Positions 19,891-31,289 of a stretch of 64,000 nt of DNA are shown here, in pieces. Source of the DNA: Rhynchopus sp. YZ270_cl-10 (lineage: Eukaryota > Euglenozoa > Diplonemea > Diplonemida > Diplonemidae); the NCBI GenBank assembly GCA_964035575.1, contig OZ037838.1, forward strand, positions 186,001 through 250,000. Reading direction: 5' to 3'. The notes under the pieces were generated by a model. That model was not told the origin of the DNA. It saw nothing but the letters and a program-made list of their open reading frames with translations, and made no database searches. Both the position numbers and the translations under genes were made by a program. The number at the start of each line of letters is the position of its first letter. Position 1 is the first letter of the stretch.

Positions 19891-20823
19891 AAACTCCATA
19901 CATTGAAATCCCGGGGAGTCACGGGGAGTTTGGCAAAAAATCAAAAAAAACGAACTCCCCGTGAGTGTTTTTTTGGTTTCGAGAGTTTTCGAGAGTGTTT
20001 TTTTTTTTTTTTACGGAGAGTTTTCGCGATTAATCGCGACAAAATTCGCGATTAATCCCCGGGAGTAAAATCGCGATTTTTTGTAGCATTTTACCCCAAA
20101 CACAACTGTGCACACCTGGTGCTATCCGCATCTGACCTGTGCCTACCTGGGCACACGTTCAGTCTACGTACTCACATTACACCTACCGATTGATTCGCAA
20201 AATGCACCCACCACGACAGAGGGGTGATAAGCCTCGCGGCTTTAGGCGGCACAGTGGTGGCGGACATGAGCAAACGAGCCCACAGGTCGATCACAAATGC
20301 GACGGGTTAATTCCGCGCTTGGGAATTATCCACACCTGTTTAAGATATAATCACGCTTAAATTACTCTGGGCGAAAAATGGTACACCATACCAGCAGGGG
20401 AGCATACCACCACATGTAAGCAGGGCTATTTTAAAAATATAAAAAAATATGGGGATAAGGAACAAGAAAAGGGTGAAAACGGGTCGAGGCTTCCCGCCGC
20501 AGGCCTCGGAACGTAGTGAGAGCTTGTGAAAAAATCTCTCCCCGTTCATAGATGGCCCAGTTTTCGAGATTTTTTCATAAATTCGCGATTAATCGCAAAT
20601 TTTTATTTTATAAATTGGAGAGTTTTCGAGAGTATTTTTTTTTAAATCGGGGAGTATTGGAGAGTTTTGGAGAGTTTTTTTTTTAAATTGGAGAGTTTTC
20701 GAGAGTTTTTCACAAATTCGCGATTAATCGCGATTTTTTTTTCTTTTTTTTTAATCGCTAAAACTCTCGAAAACACCAGTGGAGAGTCTCCGCGACTCCA
20801 GGGGATTTCAATGTATGAAACTC
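19891..20823. repeat. 6 bp target-site duplication around the 921 bp element
   Basis: AAACTC at 19891-19896 and again at 20818-20823. The undisturbed class A flank of other copies reads ...CAACAAACTCTGACAAAGC with a single AAACTC, so the ends of the insertion are certain. Confidence 0.9.
19897..20817. mobile_element. 921 bp non-autonomous DNA transposon with perfect 16 bp inverted repeats
   Basis: Ends are CATACATTGAAATCCC (19897-19912) and its exact complement (20802-20817), flanked by a 6 bp duplication. Inside, on both sides, stand subterminal runs of the type GAGAGTTTTCGAGAGTTTTT and AATTCGCGATTAATCGCG. The centre (about 20100-20560) is of different composition and unknown origin. No reading frame of its own, so a transposase would have to be supplied elsewhere. 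The superfamily is not assigned. Confidence 0.9.
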
Positions 20824-21255
20824 TGACAAAGCGAGCAATTTGAAGATACCTTACAAACACACAGTCACTGTGGTTTGTTAAAGATCGTGGTATGGAATAA
20901 CTGGCGAAAAGAAAGAAAAGTTTATAAGATGACCCTCAGCCTCTCGTCACCTTGATCACATTCGTTATCGCGCAGCATCAACAGCGCTGGTGTCCACAAA
21001 AGAAAGTGCAAAAAGAAGCGACTCGAGATACATGGCAGTGTACCTTTTGGTGCGTGACCAGAACACCGTGGGTGGACCCGCGGCTGATCCCCCTAGACAT
21101 AGATGGCGTGCGAAGAGTTTTCTTTGCATTCTTCTTCGCATTCGGGGGGAAAGCTAAAAAGGGTTTCTTGGGGGTGTTTTGAGGGTCTTGGGTTGTTTTG
21201 CTGGTACCCTGGGTTAGATTCATCACCACCCTCCCTCCCTTCCCCTGGTCACACA
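20824..21255. repeat. Remaining flank of A7 and duplicated 3' module of A8
   Basis: 20824-20900 continues the class A flank and then joins part of the module at 14520; 20930-20965 holds a dispersed-motif copy; 21033-21287 is the near-identical duplicate of 14819-15073. No gene. Confidence 0.65.
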
Positions 21256-22329
21256 TCACTCACTGTTGTGTGGGTACAGATGCCGTGTGACAATAACACC
21301 ACCTCGTTGCATAATCATAACAACACGTGAACATGGCGATATCGCAAAGAACTCAACTTTAATTTGCGGTATCACATGCACACAGGACATGGTTGCCACA
21401 TCATACTGGTGCAGCACGTCTATAATCCTGACCACAAGGTACTTCCCGCACGGGGTGAACTGCATGCCCTTGGCACTCCTACTCACGTCAACACTGCGAA
21501 GAGCCGCACCGCTCCAATCAAAGAGCTGCACGGCCTTAAAACTCCCCACAGCAAAGACAGAGGCAGATCGTGAAAGCGCCACACCATAGCACCACCCGGC
21601 AGGCACACATGCCACAGCTTCTCCTGTGTTCACATCCCACAGATGTACGTTCTTCTTGCTGGAGCAGGTGACCACCCACCCACCACAGTCCGACAGTGCC
21701 GCGTCCCAGCAAGCTTCGTGCGAGAGAGAGCGGAGCAACGTCAGGTCTTCGTCATACACAGAGACGCCGTCTGTGCGTCGGGACACAACAACACTGCCAC
21801 ACGCGAACACTGACTGTGGAATGTCGTCAGTCACTTTGCGGAGCACCTCCCCACCCGGAAGTGCAACCTCGAGAAGACCTTCCTTACATGGCACGTAGCA
21901 CCGTGTCTTGCACTGCGAGATGGCAGGCCCACCGCGCACTTCGTTGTCCACTTCAAACGAGAAGACAGTGTCAAAGGTTTCTGTGTCGAAGCCGCCAACA
22001 TGCCCAGTCCAGTCACCATAGACGCAGAGCGTTCCACAACGCGACAGTGACAAGTCTCCCGTATTCGGTGCAGTGTACTCAGCAGGACACTTGATGTCGG
22101 CAAAGCGAGGACAGGCAAGCACAACCTGCACCCCTGCATCAAACGCAGTGTCCTGCAGACGGCACGTCCCCTCCAGCACCTGCGTGCCGATGCGCATCTC
22201 GACAGACGCAGGCGAGACAGCAAGCGCCGTGCACGCAACCTCCTTTGCCGCTGCAACGTCCGCCTCGCACGGCACCTCCACTGTCGCAGTCACGCCTGAC
22301 TCTTCCAGCACAAAGGTCACATCCATCAT
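21256..22329 (-). CDS. Array copy A8: Ubl-propeller protein
   Basis: 357 residues from a double ATG; the frame is open for 66 codons further upstream, but this is flank shared with other copies. ACPRFADIKC variant (Cys in place of Arg), which only A14 shares. Blade 1 reads YGDWTGHVGGFDTETF, as in A9; blade 2 shares VDNEVRGGPAISQC with A3. It ends in HLYPHNSE. It thus looks like a mosaic of A3-, A9- and A14-type segments. Class A 5' flank. Confidence 0.8.
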   Translation of the reverse strand: MMDVTFVLEESGVTATVEVPCEADVAAAKEVACTALAVSPASVEMRIGTQVLEGTCRLQDTAFDAGVQVVLACPRFADIKCPAEYTAPNTGDLSLSRCGTLCVYGDWTGHVGGFDTETFDTVFSFEVDNEVRGGPAISQCKTRCYVPCKEGLLEVALPGGEVLRKVTDDIPQSVFACGSVVVSRRTDGVSVYDEDLTLLRSLSHEACWDAALSDCGGWVVTCSSKKNVHLWDVNTGEAVACVPAGWCYGVALSRSASVFAVGSFKAVQLFDWSGAALRSVDVSRSAKGMQFTPCGKYLVVRIIDVLHQYDVATMSCVHVIPQIKVEFFAISPCSRVVMIMQRGGVIVTRHLYPHNSE

Positions 22330-22523
22330 ATTGTTAAGGGGTCTGTTGTGTTTGATGTGATGGTTGGTGGTGTCACTTCGCAACGACAAATAAGAAGGTT
22401 GGTGGGTTAAATACGTGTTCCTGCAACAAGGCAAAAGGGGGTTCTTGGGTCTTGGGTTGTTTTGCTGGTACCCTGGGGGGAAATCATCACCACCCTCCCT
22501 CCCTCCCCTCCCTTGGTCACACA

Positions 22524-23643
22524 TCACTCACTGTTGTGTGGGTACAGATGTCTCGTTACAATGTTGCCATCTGGTTGCAAAGACACAACAACACGTGAAC
22601 ACGGCGATATCGCAAACGACTCGCCAGAGAGTTGCGGTATCGTACACACACAGGACATGGTCGCCACATCGTACTGGTGCAGGTCACTAATGCGTACCAA
22701 ACCAGCCCATGTTGTCATGTTCAAAATAAAAGTTCTTTACCACAAAGTACTTCCCACACGGGGTGAACTGCACAGCATTGACGTCCCCCACATCCCCACC
22801 CGCACGAACACTGCGAAGAGCCGCACCACTCCAATCATAGAGGTGCACGGTGTCTTCCTCCAGCACAGCAAAGACAGAGGCAGACCGTGAAAGCGCCACT
22901 CTACACCGCCTACCCTTCGCAGGCACACATGCCACAGCTTCACCTGTGTTCACATCCCACAGATGTACGTTCTTCTCCTTCTCGGAGTAGGTGATCACCC
23001 ACCCACCACAGTCCGACAGTGCCCCTTTCGCACACCCTTCGTGGGAGAGAGAGCGGAGCAACGTCAGGTCTTCGTCATACACAGAGACCCCGTCTTTGCC
23101 GTGGGAGACAACAACACTGCCACACGCAAACACTGAGTACGAGGTGCCGTCGACTTTGCGGAGCACCTCCCCACCCGGAAGCGCAACCTCGAGAAAGGAC
23201 TCCTCACGCGCCAGGTAGCATCGTGTCTTGCACTGCGAGATCGCAAGCGCACCGCGCACTTTAGTGCCCACTTCAAACGAGAAGACAGTGTCGAAGGTTT
23301 CTGTGTCGAAGCCACCAACATGCCCAGTCCAGTCACCATAGACGCAGAGCGTTCCACAACGCGACAGCGACAAGTCTCCCGTATGCGTTGCAGTGTACTC
23401 AGCAGGACACTTGATCTCGGCAAAGCGGCGGGCAAGCACAACCTGCACCCCTGCATCAAAAGCAGTGTCCTGCAGACGGCACGTCCCCTCCAGCACCTGC
23501 GTGCCGATGCGCATCTCGACAGACGCAGGCGAGACAGCAAGCGCCGTGCACGCAACCTCCTTTGCCGCTGCAACCTTCGCCTCGCACGGCACCTCCACTG
23601 TCGCAGTCACGCCTGACTCTTCCAGCACAAAGGTCACATCCAT
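22524..23643 (-). pseudogene. Array copy A9: Ubl-propeller gene with one-base frameshift in blade 6
   Basis: The frame runs from the ATG at 23643 through Ubl and blades 1-5, then shifts at about 22709: the plus strand reads AGCCCATGTT where A4 has AGCCCTGTT, one extra A. After the shift the old frame ends in DNMGWFGTH, and the remaining 60 or so codons (LHQYDVATMSC to HLYPHNSE) continue in another frame. The total length is 3n+1, as expected of one inserted base. The mutation removes most of blade 6 and all of blade 7, so a normal propeller cannot close. Confidence 0.85.
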
Positions 23644-25565
23644 TGTTTTCTGTATCAGGATCCTTTGTGTTTAACGCACTGTGATGTGGTATGTTGGTAG
23701 ACGTGGAAGGATGTGGGAGTAGAATTGATTTGGTTGAGACACACAAATGTGTCGGTTCTGCCCGTATGCTGTGTCACATCGTTGATTCTTCTTTCCCTGC
23801 GTTGACTGCAGGAAAGTAGTACATCACGACCAGGAGTATGAAAAAATGAAAGCAGAAACTTTTAAAACTATACATTTTATTGTCCCTTTTGTCAAAATCT
23901 CTTTGTTTTGCCATTGTCTGTTTTTTCTACATTTTTTGTTTTTCTTATTGTAAAATGGCCACCGAATAAGTTTACCCCCAAGTAATAGCTATGGTGATTC
24001 GCACTTCTTGCGCAATTTTTTCACCCCAAAATCTTAACGTACACTCTCTGTTGATTCTAAAACGGGGGAGGGTAACAAAGCGCGAAAGGTAAATTGGGGA
24101 AGAGGTTGAAAAGTTGGAACGCTTCCTCACCCCAGATCACACTACAATACAAAGGTTTGGGTTTGAATAGGGTGGGTTCTTCTGACGATGAAAACTATTC
24201 CTAACGTCTTCTTCTTTTTTCTTTTTTTGAAAACTTGGTTGTATTAGTGTAGACACCCGAGGATGAACTCCACTTTTTTTTTTTGAAAAAATAAATAAAA
24301 CTGCTCTCGAAATTGTTCAAGATTTTTTTTTTGAACTGAGAGAAAGAAGAAACCCCAGACCCTCCCAGACCAAACGGTCTAACCTGTTGTATTGACATAG
24401 TGTGGGGAGAATGAGGAGCACAAGAATCGTCTTCGCGCATACTAAAAGATCTCCTACGATATGTCACCAGTGTCATGTCCCCGAACACCAAAAAATTTCG
24501 AGGGCTGATGCGCACGTATTGCACACTTTTCACGCTATTAACTGTTTCAAACACCCAATAGCACTCAATGAGTTTGGAGAAGGTGAACCCAGGCCTCCTG
24601 TGTCAAAAAATAAGAGAAAAATTTAAAACATGATCCTAAGCCTCTCGTCCTTAGTCACCTTGAAAAAAAGGAGGGAAGGGTGGGCATCAAATGGAAGGAT
24701 CAAGCCTTGTAGAACACAAGGAAAGCATCAAAATGCAGCAATGAACGCGGTCCGGGGAGGGGGAAGAAGGGGCAGGGAGGGAGAGTTTTCAACTGTGCAA
24801 ATATTGGCGTCATACCCCTAGCATAAGGGACTAGGGAAAGAGGGTGAGGAATTGGCCAAGGGTTGTGAAGAGAAATTGGTCGGTTTCTCTCTGATTTGCT
24901 CTGGTTGAAGAGAGGGAAGGAAAAGGTGTTGGAAGTTACACTTACCAAGAGAGGGGGAGAAAAAAAAATGAATATTTTGGTTCTGTTTAAAAACATCTCT
25001 GTTTGCCACCTTTTTAACAAAAAAGAAAGAGGAAATGGCAAAGTGTCCATCCACTGTGACGAACTGAACCTGGAGACATGCAACTTATTTTGTGGGGAAG
25101 CACGTAGTATAAAGTAAAAGAAACGAGCGTTTTTTTCCGGGGGAAAATTTTTTTAATATACATCTGTAGACATCTGTAGTGGGTGTAATATGCAATTAAC
25201 AAATGACAAAATAATATTCGTGATAAACAAAAAAAAAGAGAAGTTGAAAGTGCAAACGCCTCACCGTTCATCGGCGGACGCAGGCACTAAAAAAAGACCA
25301 AACAAAACAAGAACGATTTAACAAAAAAAAAGAGTGAAAGTCAAATGCATACACCTACACACATATACACAGGGATATAGTAGATCTACAATTTATGTAC
25401 AATCCCTGTATTATCCCATATACACTAGATCGTACACCCTGGACCCACAGGTACCCAGAGTGGAAAAACAGTTTCGAGTCCCCCACGCCCCCCCCTACAG
25501 ATGGTACTTCTGGGGTGGACTGCCTGCGAGAAGCTGCACAAACACAACCTCTCGCAAAACATCAC
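23644..25565. other. 1.9 kb AT-rich spacer
   Basis: No gene seen. It contains dispersed motif copies at about 24630-24663 and 25238-25290, a segment at 24228-24275 that recurs at 58860-58905 (AACTTGGTTGTATTAGTGT then CCCGAGGATGAACTCCACT), and long A and T runs. It is the longest non-family insert in the left half of the array. Confidence 0.55.
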
Positions 25566-26720
25566 TCAGTAGGGGTACAGATGTCTCGTCACAATAGTGT
25601 CTCGTTGGGTGTTCGTAAATAGTACCACACGTGAACACGGCGATATCGTAAACTCACTGCAGTTGTCGGAGTCCGGTATCACACGCACACAGGACATGGT
25701 AACCACATCGTACTGGCGCAGTAAAAACTTTTTGGCAACCATGTCCATCAACTGTACTACGAGATACTTCCCACACGGAGTGAACTGCAGGAGAGAAAAA
25801 TAGTCACCATAATTACCCGACTCCTTCTCAAAGCTGCCAAGAGCCGCACCACTCCAGTCATAGAGCTGAACTTTGTCAGAGTGCACGACAGCAAAGACAG
25901 AGGCAGACCGCGAAAGCGCCACTCCAAAGCTGCGTGCATGTATACGTGTGACAGCTTCACCTGTGTTCACATCCCACAGACGTGCCTTCCCACTGCGGGC
26001 GTAGGTGATCACCCACCCACCACAGTCCGACACTGCCCACGAGCTCATACACCCTTCGTGGGAGAGAGAGCGGAGCAACGTCAGGTCTTCGTCATACACA
26101 GAGACGCCGCCCCCGCCTCTGGAGAAAACAGCACCACCACGCGCGAACACTGCGTACGAGGTGCCGTCGACTTTGCGGAGCACCTCCCCACCCGGAAGCG
26201 CAACCTCGAGAAGACAATGTCTACTCATCAGGTAGCAGCGTGTCTGGCACCGTGAGATGGCAGGCGCACTGCACACCTCAAAGTCTACTTCGAACATGAA
26301 GGCAGGGCTGAAGGTTTCTGTATCGCGGCCGGTGATATAGCAAAAACGAGTCGACAAGTCGAAACTGGCTGTATTTAGTACAAAGAGGCAGAGTGCTCCA
26401 CAAGGAGACAGCGACGAGTAATGGATATTCATTTCCAGCTCGCGTTGTCCAGTTGGCACCTTGTCAGTGTACTCAGCAGGACACTTGATGTTGGCAAAGC
26501 GGCGGGCAAGCACAACCTGCACCCCTGCACCAAACGCAGTGTCCTGCAGACGGCACGTCCCCTCCAGCACCTGCGTGCCGATGCGCATCTCGACAGACGC
26601 AGGCGAGACAGCAAGCGCCGTGCACGCAACCTCCTTTGCCGCTGCAACCTTCGCCTCGCACGGCACCTCCACTGTCGCAGTCACGCCTGACTCTTCCAGC
26701 ACAAAGGTCACATCCATCAT
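25566..26720 (-). CDS. Array copy A10: most divergent Ubl-propeller protein
   Basis: 384 residues from a double ATG. The Ubl part is like the others except AFGAGVQ for AFDAGVQ and FANIKC for FADIKC. The propeller differs most of the family: a longer entry to blade 1 (KVPTGQRELEMNIHYS), GRDTETFSPAFMFEVDFE instead of GFDTETFDTVFSF, RCQTRC for QCKTRC, and TRIHARS in blade 4 where most have ACVPA. It ends in RHLYPY. Class A 5' flank. Confidence 0.8.
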   Translation of the reverse strand: MMDVTFVLEESGVTATVEVPCEAKVAAAKEVACTALAVSPASVEMRIGTQVLEGTCRLQDTAFGAGVQVVLARRFANIKCPAEYTDKVPTGQRELEMNIHYSSLSPCGALCLFVLNTASFDLSTRFCYITGRDTETFSPAFMFEVDFEVCSAPAISRCQTRCYLMSRHCLLEVALPGGEVLRKVDGTSYAVFARGGAVFSRGGGGVSVYDEDLTLLRSLSHEGCMSSWAVSDCGGWVITYARSGKARLWDVNTGEAVTRIHARSFGVALSRSASVFAVVHSDKVQLYDWSGAALGSFEKESGNYGDYFSLLQFTPCGKYLVVQLMDMVAKKFLLRQYDVVTMSCVRVIPDSDNCSEFTISPCSRVVLFTNTQRDTIVTRHLYPY

Positions 26721-27339
26721 ATTGTTAAGGGCTCTGTTGTGTTTGATGTGATGGTTGGTGGTGTCACTTCGCCATGACGACAAATAAGAAGGTTGGTGGG
26801 TAAATTCGTGTTTCAACAAACTCTGACAAAGCGAGCAATTTGAAGACACCTTACAGTCTGGAATAATTATTTCCTGGAGTCGTCGGATTGATTTTCTTTG
26901 CCACGATTGTGCACAAAAAATACATGATGATTGTATTGTTTGGCTAAGTGGTGAAGAAGGAACAGGATGAGGATGTCAGGCAGTGCAGCTACCTCAGATA
27001 CTGTGCGTTTGGCAAGTTGCAGCGTCTGTGCATAACGTCCAGCTCAGGCGAAAAGAAATGAAATACCCCCCTTCTTTATTTATTCGTTGTTTGTTATTTG
27101 TTTATCGCATCCATCCTTTTTTTTTTTCAAACCCCAAAAGTCCCGAAAACCCGCGTCCTGAAGTACGGTGGAGAGGTGGAGCAAAAGGGGGGAAGGGGAA
27201 AACGATAAAACTCATGACAATCGCCGAGCGCGTCTTTCATTTCCAGACGTATTGCATACTCGTACAAAGAGAAAGTGAAACAATAAGTGACTCGAGATAC
27301 AATGCCTTGCCCTGGAAGTTCCCCTCCCCTGGTCACACA
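26721..27339. repeat. Class A flank and duplicated module before A11
   Basis: 26721-26850 is the class A flank of A10; 26855-27060 duplicates the module of 14520-14770; 27060-27300 is unique, with a T-rich run. No gene. Confidence 0.6.
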
Positions 27340-28464
27340 TCACTCACTGTTGTGTGGGTACAGATGCTTTGTCGCAATGACGCCATCTTGCGTAACCGCA
27401 ACAACACGTGAACACGGTGATATCGCAAAGGAAATGGAGTCGGGGAAAGAGCTTTGCGGTATCACACGCACACAGGACATGGTCGCCACATCATACTGGT
27501 GCAGGTATACATTGTAAACAGGCCATTGTCTGTCGTCATCATCAGATTCCTCAACAGGTATCCCCACCACAAGGTACTTCCCACATGGTGTGAACTGCAT
27601 GCCCTCGACATCCCCATCCACATCAACACTGCGAAGAGCCGCACCACTCCAATCAAACAGCTGCACGGTGTTCGAACCCCCCACAGCAAAGACAGAGGCA
27701 GACCGTGAAAGCGCGACTCCTTCGTACACCCACCCATGCATAGGCACACATGCCACAGCAACACCTGTGTTCACATCCCACAGACGCGCATTCTTCTCCT
27801 TGTTGGAGGAGGTGATCACCCACCCACCACAGTCCGACACTGCCGCTTTCGCACACCCTTCGTGCGAGAGAGAGCGGAGCAACGTCAGGTCTTCGTCATA
27901 CACAGAGACGCCGTCTGTGCCCTTCGAGGCAACAACACCACCACACGCGAACACAAAGTGCGAGGTGCCGTCGACTTTGCGGACCACCTCCCCACCCGGA
28001 AGTGCAACCTCGAGAAGGTGATCCCCATACGCCAGGTAGCAGCGTGTCTTGCACTGCGAGATGGCGGGCGGACCGTACACATCATTGTCCACTTCAAACG
28101 AGAAGACAGTGTCGAGGGTTTCTGTGTCGAAGCCACCAACATGCCCAGCCCTGCTACAATAGACGCAGAGCGTTCCACAACGCGACAGTGATAAGTCTCC
28201 CGTATGCGTTGCAGTGTACTCAGCAGGACACTTGATGTCGGCAAAGCGGCGGGCAAGCACAACCTGCACCCCTGCATCAAACGCAGTGTCCTGCAGACGG
28301 CACGTCCCCTCCAGCACCTGCGTGCCGATGCGCATCTCGACAGACGCAGGCGAGACAGCAAGCGCCGTGCACGCAACCTCCTTTGCCGCTGCAACCGTCG
28401 CCTCGCACGGCACCTCCACTGTCGCAGTCACGCCTGACTCTTCCAGCACAAAGGTCACATCCAT
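27340..28464 (-). CDS. Array copy A11: Ubl-propeller protein
   Basis: 374 residues from a single ATG. The helix has ATVAAAKE. It has an acidic insertion in the blade 6 hairpin (VEESDDDDRQW) not seen in other copies. Blade 2 has DVYGPPAISQC. It ends in HLYPHNSE. Class C 5' flank, cut at 28624 by the 14 kb mobile block. Confidence 0.8.
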   Translation of the reverse strand: MDVTFVLEESGVTATVEVPCEATVAAAKEVACTALAVSPASVEMRIGTQVLEGTCRLQDTAFDAGVQVVLARRFADIKCPAEYTATHTGDLSLSRCGTLCVYCSRAGHVGGFDTETLDTVFSFEVDNDVYGPPAISQCKTRCYLAYGDHLLEVALPGGEVVRKVDGTSHFVFACGGVVASKGTDGVSVYDEDLTLLRSLSHEGCAKAAVSDCGGWVITSSNKEKNARLWDVNTGVAVACVPMHGWVYEGVALSRSASVFAVGGSNTVQLFDWSGAALRSVDVDGDVEGMQFTPCGKYLVVGIPVEESDDDDRQWPVYNVYLHQYDVATMSCVRVIPQSSFPDSISFAISPCSRVVAVTQDGVIATKHLYPHNSE

Positions 28465-28690
28465 TGTTTTCTCTTCTTATGCTGAGTGATGAGGTGGGTT
28501 GCTTTGTTTTGTGTGTTTGTGATGGCTCCATTGTGTCTGTCGTTTCCACCAACAGAAGAGGGTTTTAACAAAGCAAAAGTGAAAAAGAGAAGTAAAGCGT
28601 GGTGTGGTCGTTAGCGTGAAAATGCTCGAGAGACTAGTTACTCTTTGCTTGTTGCTCAAAAGACTATAAACGGGGAGGGGGGGGGGGTTA

Positions 28691-29882
28691 GGGGAGGGTC
28701 ACTGTACTCGATAAATGCGATTTTTCCGATTTTGATCCTCAGAACCGCAGAAGTCCCCGAAAACTATACCAAACCACCTAGGGGACCCAAAAAACGCACC
28801 AGCGCCCCAGTTTTGACACAGAAACACTCAGATAATGCCTGAAATGCAATTTTTAAAAAATGCCTACAGAACTTGTACCTGCCCACCCCCGTAGATAGAG
28901 CAAATCACACATTCATCACGCCTCAGTGTGGGCCAGGGGCCAGAAAAGCCCCCAAAGCCACATATTTTCACCCCAGAACCTATCCCGAGGGGTACCCAGG
29001 CTGTTTCGGGGTGTTTAGAGGGACTTGGTGGAACTTAGAACCATGTTTCAAAAAGGGTACAAGTACTGTGCCAAGGGTTTTCCCACCCTAAGGTATCTGA
29101 AGCCGTCAAAAAACGTGAAGTAGGCAATAAATCAAAAAATACCCCCTGAGGTCAAAAAAACCACACCATAGGCCCATTTGGACCCCAAAAACCGAATTCC
29201 GCCCGGTTTTGGGCACTTTTAACCACTTCTGAGCGACTTTTTTGCGTTTTTTAAAAGTGACCACCAACTTGTACCTGCCCACCCCCCCTGTAGATAGAGC
29301 AACTCACACATCCATCACGCCTCAGTGTGAGCCAGGGGCCAGAAAAGCCCCCAAAGCCACATATTTTCACCCCAGAACCTATCCCGAGGGGTACCCAGGC
29401 TGTTTCGGGGTGTTTAGAGGGACTTGGTGGAACTTAGAACCATGTTTCAAAAGGGTACCAGTACTTGGTCCCTTGAGAGGGCAAACCCTTGGCACAGTAC
29501 TTGTACCCTTTTTGAAACATGGTTCTAAGTTCCACCAAGTCCCTCTAAACACCCCGAAACAGCCTGGGTACCCCTCGGGATAGGTTCTGGGGTGAAAATA
29601 TGTGGCTTTGGGGGCTTTTCTGGCCCCTGGCTCACACTGAGGCGTGATGGATGTGTGAGTTGCTCTATCTACGGGGGTGGGCAGGTACAAGTTCTGTAGG
29701 CACTCTTTTAAAATTGCATTTCAGGCATTATCTGAGTGTTTCTGTGTCAAAACTGGGGCGCTGGTGCGTTTTTTGGGTCCCCTAGGTGGTTTGGTATAGT
29801 TTTCGGGGACTTCTGCGGTTCTGAGGATCAAAATCGGAAAAATCGCATTTATCGAGAGATTTAACGTGCAGTGACCCTCCCC
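28691..29882. mobile_element. 1.2 kb foldback element with perfect 16 bp ends
   Basis: TAGGGGAGGGTCACTG at 28689-28704 and its exact complement at 29869-29884; the outer TA would be the target duplication. A 0.2 kb unit (CTTGTACCTGCCCAC ... AACTTAGAACCATGTTTC) occurs directly repeated at about 28872-29070 and 29268-29450 and inverted at about 29500-29695, so the element folds into a long hairpin. No coding capacity is evident; the open frames seen are the repeat read in both directions. Confidence 0.8.
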
Positions 29883-30085
29883 TAGGCATACTTGTCCCCC
29901 CAATATGGGGAGGCCCTATTCCCCCATATTTTGGTACCCTACACTTTCGTGGCAAATATGGGGGAAATATGGGGGGAATACAGCAGGAATACAGCAGGAA
30001 TATGGGGGAATATGGGGGATTATGGGGGAATATGGGGGTGTTTTCCTATTGTTTTCCTTGTGTACTATAGTGCACTGTGGTGCAC

Positions 30086-30342
30086 AAAAGTGTACTAGTG
30101 TACTAGTGTACTAGTGTACTAGTGTACTAGTGTACTAGTGTACTAGTGTACTAGTGTACTAGTGTACTAGTGTACTAGTGTACTAGTGTACTAGTGTACT
30201 AGTGTACTAGTGTACTAGTGTACTAGTGTACTAGTGTACTAGTGTACTAGTGTACTAGTGTACTAGTGTACTAGTGTACTAGTGTACTAGTGTACTAGTG
30301 TACTAGTGTACTAGTGTACTAGTGTACTAGTGTACTAGTAAG
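30086..30342. repeat. (TAGTGTAC)n microsatellite, about 31 copies
   Basis: Uninterrupted 8-base repeat with internal CTAG and GTAC palindromes, so each strand can fold back. No translation stop-free product is likely: the repeat contains TAG in one frame. Confidence 0.95.
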
Positions 30343-30349
30343 TGGGCTA

Positions 30350-30640
30350 CAGGTCAAACGCAGGGGCAATGCTAACCCGTCTGTGTCGAGGGCCTTATCG
30401 ATGGCACCGGAAGGCCCGATGTCGTGAAGCTTTGTGTTGAAACCATCTGGGCGGTTAGGCCTGCTGATGCCTGACACCGGTGGCAAAACAGGGGAGTCTG
30501 AGAGGAACTCATAATGGTACCCTTCTTTCTGCCCATACCAAAACATCAGCAGGTTTGCCCTTCTTATAGGGACTTACAACCATGTAATCCTCATGCGTCA
30601 GAGAAACGTCGGGTGGGTAGGTAAGTAACGTACAGAAGCA
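30350..30640 (-). pseudogene. Frameshifted coding fragment of unknown origin
   Basis: The minus strand reads as a protein-like piece (YPPDVSLTHEDYMVVSPYKK) that changes frame near 30540 and continues (EGYHYEFLSDSP ... RPDGFNTKLHDIG). It is flanked by the TAGTGTAC array and AATATGGGGG runs and has no start. I do not recognise a family; it is probably part of a further nested element. Confidence 0.35.
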
Positions 30641-30845
30641 GTACACCAGTACACCAGTACATCTATTCCCCCATAAAAAATATGGGGGAAATATGGGGAA
30701 AATATGGGGGAATATGGGGGGGAAAATCCCCCATATTTCCCCCATATTTTCCCCATATTTTACCCCTCCCCATACACGGCGGGGTCCGCACACCCCGAGG
30801 GTCCGTAAAACGGCATGTTAGGAGGGTCCCTCTTTACGGAGTGTC

Positions 30846-30985
30846 ATTACGTACCCTAGGGTACGTAATTACGGACCCTAGGGTACGTAATTTCGTACCC
30901 TAGGGTCCGTAATTACGTACCCTAGGGTCCGTAATTACGGACCCTAGGGTACGTAATTACGGACCCTAGGGTACGAAATTACGTG
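30846..30985. repeat. Palindromic CCCTAGGGTACGTAATTACG repeat block
   Basis: Tandem units of TACCCTAGGGTACGTAATTACGGACCC-type, each self-complementary, part of the terminal region of the 7.8 kb element. Similar units at 37005 and 37545 lie at its other end. Confidence 0.8.
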
Positions 30986-31239
30986 GGCTGGGTGCTTTTC
31001 GGACTCAAAAAAAAAAAAAATTTTTTTTTTTTTTTTGGGCCGACAAAAAAATTTGTTGGGGGGGAAAAATATTTATTTTGATCAAAATTCGTCTTGTACT
31101 ATAGTGCACTGGGTACACCAAAATAACCGTATTTTGCCTCAAAATTTGACCTCACAATCTTTTCTCGAACATGTATTTCTGGGGGTTTCTTTGGATTTTT
31201 TGGGCTATTTTAAGACCTACCACGGCAAATTTTGGGGGG

Positions 31240-31289
31240 GATAACAGCATCCTCAACATCAGTATTGCGTGCACGGCGTGGCATTGACC

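Noticed and set aside
30086-30342. Regular 8-base array considered as CRISPR-like
   Set aside because: Units have no spacers, and the context is eukaryotic.
30846-30985. Telomere-like repeats (CCCTAGGG)
   Set aside because: The unit is palindromic with TACGTAATTACG between, not a TTAGGG-type array, and belongs to element ends.
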